Of a stretch of 13,013 nt of DNA, positions 7,485-13,013 are shown one piece after another. Source of the stretch: an uncultured Anaerolineaceae bacterium (GTDB taxonomy: Bacteria > Chloroflexota > Anaerolineae > Anaerolineales > Anaerolineaceae); the NCBI GenBank assembly GCA_937897615.1, contig CALCNO010000054.1, positions 1-13,013 of the forward strand, given 5' to 3'. How positions within the stretch are numbered: position 1 is the first letter of the stretch; each line of letters opens with the position of its first letter. A program made the translations under genes and the position numbers. The notes under the pieces are model-generated. The model was given only the letters and a program-made list of their open reading frames with translations, ran no database searches and was not told where the DNA came from.

Positions 7485-8191
7485 CACCCCTCAAAGCGGT
7501 AGCCTGCGCCGCGCACAGTTATCAGTCGCTTGGGGTCGGCAGGGTCGGCCTCGATCTTTTGCCGCAGCCAGCGCATGTGAACATCCACAGTGCGGCTTTC
7601 GCCGATGTAGTCCCAGCCCCACACCTGCTCCAGGATTCTCTCGCGCGGCAGTGCCTTGCCGACGTTTTTGGCCATGTATACCAGCAGGTCAAATTCCTTC
7701 GGCTTGAGCTCGACCACTTTGCCGCTGATGGTCACCTCACGGCGGTCCAGATCGATCATCAGATTCCCGAAGCTGAGCGCCTGCGGTTTTTGTTCGACCG
7801 CTGCAGAAGGCTGCATTTCCTCGCGCATTAATTGCACCCTGCGCAACATGGCCTTTACCCGGGCCACCAGTTCGCGCATTGAGAAAGGTTTGACCATGTA
7901 ATCGTCGGCGCCGACTTCCAACCCCACCACGCGGTCAATCTCGTCATCGCGTGCAGTGAGCATCAGGATGGGCACATTGGATTTGTGGCGGATGCGCCGA
8001 CAAACCTCAAATCCATCAATGCCCGGCAGCATAATGTCTAGAATTAGCAGGTCAAAGGTGCCGCTTTCAAAGACCACGAGAGCGCGGTTGCCGTCTTCGG
8101 CTGTCTCCACTTCAAAGTCCTGCGCGCGCAGGTTAAACGCCAGGGTGTCGCGCAGTACCTTTTCATCTTCCACGATCAGGAGTTTGCTCAT
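7484..8191 (-). CDS. phoB: Phosphate response regulator PhoB/PhoP (OmpR family)
   Basis: A 235-residue two-domain transcription regulator. The receiver domain (1-118) has the acidic pocket Glu8-Asp9, phospho-accepting Asp52 in LLILDIMLPG, Thr79 in LMLTARD and Lys101 in MVKPFS. A short linker (about 120-137) leads to a winged-helix DNA-binding domain (about 138-234) with LKPKEFDLLVYMAKNVGK and RTVDVHMRWLRQKIE, close to the PhoP/RegX3 type. It is expected to bind the TTAAC repeats before pstS as a phosphorylated dimer. The start overlaps the glycosyltransferase stop as ATGA, with GCGAGG a few bases upstream, so it is probably translationally coupled to that gene. No promoter of its own is visible. 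Known as phoB or phoP depending on the lineage. Confidence 0.93.
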   Translation of the reverse strand: MSKLLIVEDEKVLRDTLAFNLRAQDFEVETAEDGNRALVVFESGTFDLLILDIMLPGIDGFEVCRRIRHKSNVPILMLTARDDEIDRVVGLEVGADDYMVKPFSMRELVARVKAMLRRVQLMREEMQPSAAVEQKPQALSFGNLMIDLDRREVTISGKVVELKPKEFDLLVYMAKNVGKALPRERILEQVWGWDYIGESRTVDVHMRWLRQKIEADPADPKRLITVRGAGYRFEG

Positions 8192-9399
8192 TTGGCCTCG
8201 CTTAATTCCAGCGCAATCCGTTCAAATTTTTCAGCCAGTTGCCGGCGGTTGAAGTGGATGGACACATAGGTTTTGCCGTTCTCCCCCAGTTTAGCCGCTT
8301 CGCCGGGGTGTTGGCTGATCCAGCGCGCTGCCTGCGCAAGTGACTGTGCATCGCCCGGTTGCACAAATAAACCGGCTTGTGCGCCTTCCACTACCTGCCG
8401 GATCACGCCGTCAATGGCCAGCAGCACAGGTTTGCCGGCGGCCATGTAATCGAACACTTTGTTGGGGTAGGTAGTCTTGTAAAGTTCCAGTGGTTTGAGT
8501 ATCGCCAGGCAGGCATCCGCCCCGGCGACCACCTCGGCCATCTGCGATTTGGGAACCGAGGGCAGGAAGAGCGTGTTGGAAAGACCCTTGCTCTGTGCCA
8601 GTTGCTGCAGCACCGCTTTCTCCTTGCCGTCACCTACAAAGACAAATCTAACTGCCTTCTCGTCTTTGAGCTGCTCCGCGGCGGCCAGCACCACCGGCAG
8701 GTCGTTGGAGATGCCGTGTGCTCCGGCGTAGAGGATCACGCAATTGTTTTCGAGGCCGTGCTGGCGGCGGAATTCCTTACCGCCCGCCTTGCTCACGAAC
8801 ATAGCCGGGTCAACGCCGTTTTCCACCAGGCGGATATCCCTGCCCCCGCGCCCCTTGATGTGCTCGGTGAAGCCGGGGGAGTTGACCACGATCACGTCGG
8901 CGTGGCGGTAGAGGAAGCGCTCCAGCCACAGCGAAAGACGGATAAGGGTCTTTTGGCGCAGTACCCCCACGGCGATGGCAAATGCCGGCCACAGGTCGCG
9001 CACCTCAAAGAGGAACGGTACGCGTTTGAGCCTGGCCAGCAGCCAGGCCGTCCAGCCCTGAAAGATCGGCGGCGAAGTACCCCACACCAGGTCAACCTGT
9101 TCGACAGCCAGCCCGGTGAAGAACGAGGAGAACATGAAGCTGAAGAAACTTAGCACACGATGGAAAAAGCTGCGGTGCAGCGCCGGGTAGGTGTACACAC
9201 GCCGGATGGTCACACCCGGGATGGGGTGCTCCGTTTTTTGGGCTGCACTGCTGGACTTGCCGGTGAGGTAGCTCACCGGGCTGGTGATGATGGTAACGCG
9301 ATGCCCTTTTGCTGCGAGCGCGCGCGCCATTTCGATGTGGCGGGTTCCGCCGGGTTCGTCCAGGGCAGCAAAGGCCTGGTGGATCAGGAGGATCTGCAT
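8188..9399 (-). CDS. Family 4 glycosyltransferase, WbuB-like
   Basis: A 403-residue GT-B fold glycosyltransferase that should add a sugar to a lipid-linked or surface-polysaccharide intermediate at the cytoplasmic membrane face. The N-terminal domain shows the glycine-rich GGTRH loop at 17-21 and GHRVTIITS at 32-40. LVWGTSPPIFQGWTAWLLAR (104-123) and FEVRDLWP (131-138) are typical of the WbuB-like branch of GT4. The C-terminal nucleotide-sugar half has ILYAGAHG (222-229), FVFVGDG (252-258), and TTYPNKVFDYMAAGKPVL (309-326) at the donor site. Sugar donor and acceptor cannot be told from sequence. The ATG is two bases after the heparinase-like stop, with GGAGGAG upstream. It is read as the third gene of a polysaccharide module and overlaps phoB by four bases, which is unusual company. 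Confidence 0.9.
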   Translation of the reverse strand: MQILLIHQAFAALDEPGGTRHIEMARALAAKGHRVTIITSPVSYLTGKSSSAAQKTEHPIPGVTIRRVYTYPALHRSFFHRVLSFFSFMFSSFFTGLAVEQVDLVWGTSPPIFQGWTAWLLARLKRVPFLFEVRDLWPAFAIAVGVLRQKTLIRLSLWLERFLYRHADVIVVNSPGFTEHIKGRGGRDIRLVENGVDPAMFVSKAGGKEFRRQHGLENNCVILYAGAHGISNDLPVVLAAAEQLKDEKAVRFVFVGDGKEKAVLQQLAQSKGLSNTLFLPSVPKSQMAEVVAGADACLAILKPLELYKTTYPNKVFDYMAAGKPVLLAIDGVIRQVVEGAQAGLFVQPGDAQSLAQAARWISQHPGEAAKLGENGKTYVSIHFNRRQLAEKFERIALELSEAK

Positions 9400-9401
9400 G
9401 G

Positions 9402-11327
9402 TTACTTCTCCTCCTGTAATTGCCAGGCTGAGTTTATGAGCAGGGAGGTGTCTGTCTGCCAGCTTAGTGCCAGCGAAAGTGCGGGGGTCTTAATGCCATA
9501 GGTGGGTGAGACCCAGCCTCTGATTTCATCGGCTGCCTCGCCAAGCAGAGAGACGCCGGCCCTGATCAGCGAAAGCTGCTGCGGGGCCACTGTTATGTTG
9601 TCCTGTGCTTGCTTTGCGGTGATTCTCAAGCTGATGTGGCGTTTTCCCTGCGCCAGATGAAGGTTCTCACCTTGCCAACGCCACTCCCAATCCGGCAGCA
9701 GCCAATGGAGAGTGATCTGGTGGGAAGTGTGTTGCTTAACAAAATCTACCCGGTCGGTGACGAGCACTGCTTGCGTGTAGGGGGCCTCCAGGCTGCGTGT
9801 GTGCAGGATGCCCAGGCTGCGGTATCCGTTCTGTCGGGCGGTGAGAACAGCGGAGCCGGGCTGTGATAGTAATGTTGCCTGTGCCTGTTTGAGCCAGAGG
9901 AACTTGCCGGCGCGCAGCATCTGGTTGTGCCCATCGATTGTGACGGTGTTATGCACGCGTGTCGCCATGAGGGCATTTTGCCAGGGAGGCGCAGCATTGT
10001 AGGCGTACGTTCCGGCGTCCCGGGCGATGTTCTGTCCCTGCCACCACAGGTCTACATGGAGTTGGTCTGCATGGCCGGGGCGCCCGTTGAAATGAACCGC
10101 ACGCAGGCTGCCCCACAGGGTTGTGCTGCCGCTGCGCTGTGTGCCGGTGTAAAAGGGCAATTCCTTTTTGGGCATATTCCCAGTGGGGAGATTTAGAACT
10201 TGTGCCAGCTCATCCCACGGACCGGCGGGCAAAGCTGCTTCACCGCAGAAGGCCAGGCTGGCGGCTTGCAGGGTGGGGCGGTAATCTGCATACTCCTGGC
10301 AGCCAAAGGGCAGCAGCAGGGTGCCGTCGTTGTGCCCCAGGTTCGCTGCCTGCCCGCTGATGGGATCGCAACGTTCTTGCAGCCACCGGGTAGCCTGTGC
10401 CAGGCGTTCGCGCACCTGTGGGGGAATCTTGCGGTTATTATGCCGCTGGTAAGCATCGTAAAGCAACGCCAGGTGCAGCATCATGCGGTGATAGTTACTG
10501 CTGTGCTGGCAGTACATGCCATCAGGGGCGATCTGCGCCAGCAACGTTTTTTCAAACAAGGCCTGTCCACGGGTTTCCCATTTCGCAGCCCAGGAAGATT
10601 GGCCGGCAAAAAAGGCACCCAGCAGATACAGCCCCAGGGCTTCACTGAGCAGGTGGTTGTTATTCTGCGACTTCGCATAGGCAATAGTTGGCGGCAGGCG
10701 CAGCAAATGCTGCCAGAGGGACCGCACTAATTCCCGCATTTGCGCGGGTGTGGTATTGGCGGTCAATATAGGATAAGCCATTAGCCAGTTGAGCGCTCGC
10801 AGGGCAACTTCCTGTGCCGAGACCCAGTTGGGCCCCAGGTATGCCGGGTTGGCTGTGTTGAATTCAGCAAAGCGTTCCCAGAAGAATTGCGGATACTTTT
10901 TCTCTTGCCTGACGGTAAAAGTGTGGAGCAGCGGCAGCAGCCAGCAGAAACGCGCCGGCTCCCACAGCCATTTGATATCCTGCCCGTTCACCGTATCGCT
11001 GTAGTTCGTCCAGTCCAGCAATAATGGCAGGGGGAGGGCAAATTCGAGGGCAGCTGCAGGGCCGCCAAACGGGCGGAAGCGTTGCTGGAGGATTTCATCA
11101 ACAGAACCGATGGGCGTGACCGTAAACTGCGGTGACTGGTGGAAGGACAACAGTTCCGCAAAGGAGAGTGCGCCAACATCAAAACTTTTTTGATAATGCG
11201 GCGAGGATTTGAGCCGTGTTGAGCTGAAGCGCCCCAGTTTTCTCCCTGCTGCATACCAGGCATAATGCCCCAATGAGCGAGGCCCAATTTCACTTATCAG
11301 CAGGATTGACTTTTGCAGGGCGTTCAA
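9402..11327 (-). CDS. Heparinase II/III family protein without signal peptide
   Basis: A 641-residue polysaccharide lyase-like protein. Residues about 80-370 form the helical toroid domain, and about 395-600 the beta-sheet heparinase II/III-like domain. Catalytic-type residues seen in the family are present: NNNH at 222-225, HSSNYH at 275-280 (Tyr279 the likely acid/base), RPGHAD at 416-421 (His419), and HNTVTIDGHNQM at 459-470. There is no signal peptide or lipobox, so it is probably cytoplasmic, unlike scavenging heparinases. Proteins of this type occur in O-antigen and exopolysaccharide loci next to the bi-domain oxidoreductase found here; uronate epimerisation or trimming during synthesis is possible, since this fold also serves C5-epimerases, but unproven. 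The start is TTG at 11327, with AGGA about 11 bases upstream and no earlier ATG that fits; it lies 17 bases after the oxidoreductase stop. Confidence 0.88.
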   Translation of the reverse strand: MNALQKSILLISEIGPRSLGHYAWYAAGRKLGRFSSTRLKSSPHYQKSFDVGALSFAELLSFHQSPQFTVTPIGSVDEILQQRFRPFGGPAAALEFALPLPLLLDWTNYSDTVNGQDIKWLWEPARFCWLLPLLHTFTVRQEKKYPQFFWERFAEFNTANPAYLGPNWVSAQEVALRALNWLMAYPILTANTTPAQMRELVRSLWQHLLRLPPTIAYAKSQNNNHLLSEALGLYLLGAFFAGQSSWAAKWETRGQALFEKTLLAQIAPDGMYCQHSSNYHRMMLHLALLYDAYQRHNNRKIPPQVRERLAQATRWLQERCDPISGQAANLGHNDGTLLLPFGCQEYADYRPTLQAASLAFCGEAALPAGPWDELAQVLNLPTGNMPKKELPFYTGTQRSGSTTLWGSLRAVHFNGRPGHADQLHVDLWWQGQNIARDAGTYAYNAAPPWQNALMATRVHNTVTIDGHNQMLRAGKFLWLKQAQATLLSQPGSAVLTARQNGYRSLGILHTRSLEAPYTQAVLVTDRVDFVKQHTSHQITLHWLLPDWEWRWQGENLHLAQGKRHISLRITAKQAQDNITVAPQQLSLIRAGVSLLGEAADEIRGWVSPTYGIKTPALSLALSWQTDTSLLINSAWQLQEEK

Positions 11328-11344
11328 TCGGTTGGTTCCTGCGG

Positions 11345-13013
11345 TTACTGGTCGAGGGTGATCGTTTGCCCGCTGCTGGCAGACTGTACTGCGGCAAAAC
11401 TGGCACGGGTGACGGCAAGTAACTGCTCATACGGAATGGGAGGAGCTTTTCCGGCGGTGATGGCCTGGAGAAAATTTGCCCAGGAGGTGCGGTGGCCTTT
11501 ATCCTGTGCGAGGCGCGCATGCAGCCGTGTGCTGGTGGATTCCTGCACAAGTTCCAGCGTGCGAAAGTCGTCCAACACGCCAACACGCCCGGCGCTGAAC
11601 ACTTCCACGCGTTCTTTGGGGAAGTTCTTGCTGCCATTGGCCAGGTAATGGATTGTAGCCAGCGAGCCATCAGGATAGGTGAGTGAAATGACGCAGGAGT
11701 CCTGCGGCGCCTGTCCCAGCGGTGGCAGGCATTTCATCCTCACGCTGGTGGGCGACTGCCCGGTGAGGAAGGTGCAAAAGTCAATGAAATGACAGCCTTC
11801 GCCGATGATGCGCCCGCCGCCCTGGTTGGGGTCTTGTGTCCAGTGATTGGCTGGCAGCGCACCGGCATTGACGCGGTAATGGACCGCCATCGGCGCCGGG
11901 GTGCTTTGGAGGAATTCCTTTAGTTTGATGGCAAATGGGGCAAAGCGGCGGTTGAACCCCACCGTCAGCAGCCCTTTGGGTTGTGCTGTCAGTGCCTCTG
12001 CGATCTTGCGCAGTTCTTCTTCTGTGATCGCCAGGGGTTTTTCGCAGTAGACATGTTTCCCATTTTGCAGCGCGCTGATCACCTGGCGTGCATGCTGCTG
12101 GTGGCGGGTGAGGATAATAACCGTATTGATCTCTGCGTTGTTGAGGATTTCATTCTCATCCGAACAAGCAAAGGCAAAACCGAATTTTTTAGCGACATGG
12201 GTGGCGCTCAACCCGCTGGCAGAGGCGATACCGGCCAGGGCAGCGCCGCTGGTCTTTTTGATGGCGGGGAGGAAAACCGCCTGGGCATAATTGCCGGCGC
12301 CCAGGACGCCCACGCTGATCTTATCGCTGGCATGGATGCTTTGCTGAAAGATGACTTTTCGCGGCGTGGCTGTGGGCTGCGATTCCGGGTAGGTGAGCAG
12401 CACACCCAGAAATGGCTCGCTGGTCTTGCCGGTGATCAATTCGTAGGCTTTCTCTACCTGGCTGATGGGGAAGCGATGCGTGATGAGGGGCTTGACATTC
12501 ACCTTGCCCTGTGCCAGCAACTCCACAAAGGCCTGGATGTTGCGGCCTTCCGTCCAGCGCACGTACCCTTGTGGGTAATCGTGGCCGCCTTCTTCGTAGG
12601 CCGGGTCGTAACGTCCCGGGCCGTAGGAACGTGATACCTTGAAGGTGAGTTCTTTTTCGTAATAGGGCTTGCGCGGCAGATCCATGCCAAAGGCACCGAT
12701 GGCGATCACTGTGCCGCGGTCACGTGCCAGCGTGCCTGCCAGTTCAACGGGATCGTTGCTGCGCGTATCGGCGCAGATGAGGATGTGGTCAAAACCACGC
12801 CCGGCGGTAAATGCACTGGCTGCGGCTTCGCAGCCTTGCCGTTCTGTGGCGCTGTATCCCAGTCTGGCGGCAAGTGCCACGCGTTTGTTGTCCAAATCGA
12901 TGCCAAATACCTCGCATCCGGCTGCCCCGGCAATCTGCACTGCCAACAGCCCCAGCAACCCCAGGCCGATGACGCACACCGATTCGCCAAGCTGTGGGGA
13001 AGCTAAACGGAAG
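11345..13013 (-). CDS. Bi-domain oxidoreductase: zinc-type MDR dehydrogenase fused to Gfo/Idh/MocA (5' end beyond window)
   Basis: The frame is open from the right edge, so the N-terminal catalytic part of the dehydrogenase domain is missing. A GTG at 12979 is an internal codon: the frame reads RLASPQLGESVCVIGLGLLG through it, as expected of an MDR nucleotide-binding domain. Numbered from that codon, the MDR part spans 1-200, with the first Rossmann loop GLGLLG (5-10) and the family end RFPISQVEKAYELI (169-182). A second Rossmann loop GVLGAGNYA (224-232) opens a Gfo/Idh/MocA domain with YCEKPLA (311-317, catalytic Lys314) and GRIIGEGCHFID (389-400, His397). Both halves should use NAD(P), acting on a sugar or nucleotide sugar during surface-polysaccharide synthesis; the substrate is unknown. 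It is the most upstream gene seen and sits 17 bases before the heparinase-like gene. Confidence 0.92.
   Translation of the reverse strand, partial: FRLASPQLGESVCVIGLGLLGLLAVQIAGAAGCEVFGIDLDNKRVALAARLGYSATERQGCEAAASAFTAGRGFDHILICADTRSNDPVELAGTLARDRGTVIAIGAFGMDLPRKPYYEKELTFKVSRSYGPGRYDPAYEEGGHDYPQGYVRWTEGRNIQAFVELLAQGKVNVKPLITHRFPISQVEKAYELITGKTSEPFLGVLLTYPESQPTATPRKVIFQQSIHASDKISVGVLGAGNYAQAVFLPAIKKTSGAALAGIASASGLSATHVAKKFGFAFACSDENEILNNAEINTVIILTRHQQHARQVISALQNGKHVYCEKPLAITEEELRKIAEALTAQPKGLLTVGFNRRFAPFAIKLKEFLQSTPAPMAVHYRVNAGALPANHWTQDPNQGGGRIIGEGCHFIDFCTFLTGQSPTSVRMKCLPPLGQAPQDSCVISLTYPDGSLATIHYLANGSKNFPKERVEVFSAGRVGVLDDFRTLELVQESTSTRLHARLAQDKGHRTSWANFLQAITAGKAPPIPYEQLLAVTRASFAAVQSASSGQTITLDQ

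Noticed and set aside
8377..9153. Long plus-strand open frame (258 codons) opposite the glycosyltransferase
   Set aside because: No family motifs and low-complexity His/Gln/Val composition, as expected of the antisense of a GC-rich gene; the minus-strand gene has all GT4 motifs.
11981..12634. Plus-strand open frame (217 codons) opposite the bi-domain oxidoreductase
   Set aside because: No recognisable domain or ribosome site; it mirrors a strongly supported minus-strand gene.
12977..12979. GTG at 12979 as the true start of the oxidoreductase
   Set aside because: The frame stays open and family-like up to the window edge, and starting here would cut off the MDR catalytic domain and begin inside a beta strand.
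1..13013. CRISPR arrays, tRNA or rRNA genes, insertion sequences, phage genes
   Set aside because: No repeat-spacer pattern, cloverleaf, transposase or terminal inverted repeat was seen; the whole window is accounted for by the ten minus-strand genes and short gaps.

Overview
The window is a tightly packed, single-strand stretch: every gene I can support lies on the minus strand, so transcription runs from right (13013) to left (1). Ten genes are seen, two of them cut by the window edges, with no stretch over 90 bases free of coding sequence. The style suggests a Chloroflexota bacterium, probably of the Anaerolineae: a PstS lipoprotein with a Thr/Pro-rich linker after the lipobox Cys, a PhoB of the Gram-positive/cyanobacterial PhoP/RegX3 type, TTAAC-type Pho repeats, and moderately high GC. 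This assignment is an inference from style, not from a marker gene.

Right part (13013 to 8188): three genes of a surface-polysaccharide module. They are a bi-domain oxidoreductase (medium-chain dehydrogenase fused to a Gfo/Idh/MocA domain, 5' end outside the window), a heparinase II/III-family protein without a signal peptide, and a WbuB-like family 4 glycosyltransferase.

Middle (8191 to 5727): phoB and phoR. The phoB start overlaps the glycosyltransferase stop by four bases, and phoR starts on the phoB stop. The polysaccharide module therefore runs straight into the phosphate sensor-regulator pair, with no visible terminator or promoter between them.

Left part (5726 to 1): after an 86-base gap that holds four TTAAC repeats (a likely Pho box) comes pstS-pstC-pstA-pstB-phoU, the complete high-affinity phosphate ABC transporter plus its signalling protein. 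A perfect 13-bp inverted repeat separates pstS from pstC. PstA carries a large extracytoplasmic insertion. Downstream of phoU, and behind a near-consensus ribosome binding site, is a further gene cut by the left edge. It encodes a coiled-coil protein with a GRAM/PH-like C-terminal domain and no assigned function.

How they fit: PhoR with PhoU and the Pst complex senses phosphate, PhoB binds the repeats before pstS, and Pst imports phosphate. The two less understood parts are the coiled-coil/GRAM-like protein at the end of the pst operon and the physical coupling of glycan genes to phoBR.
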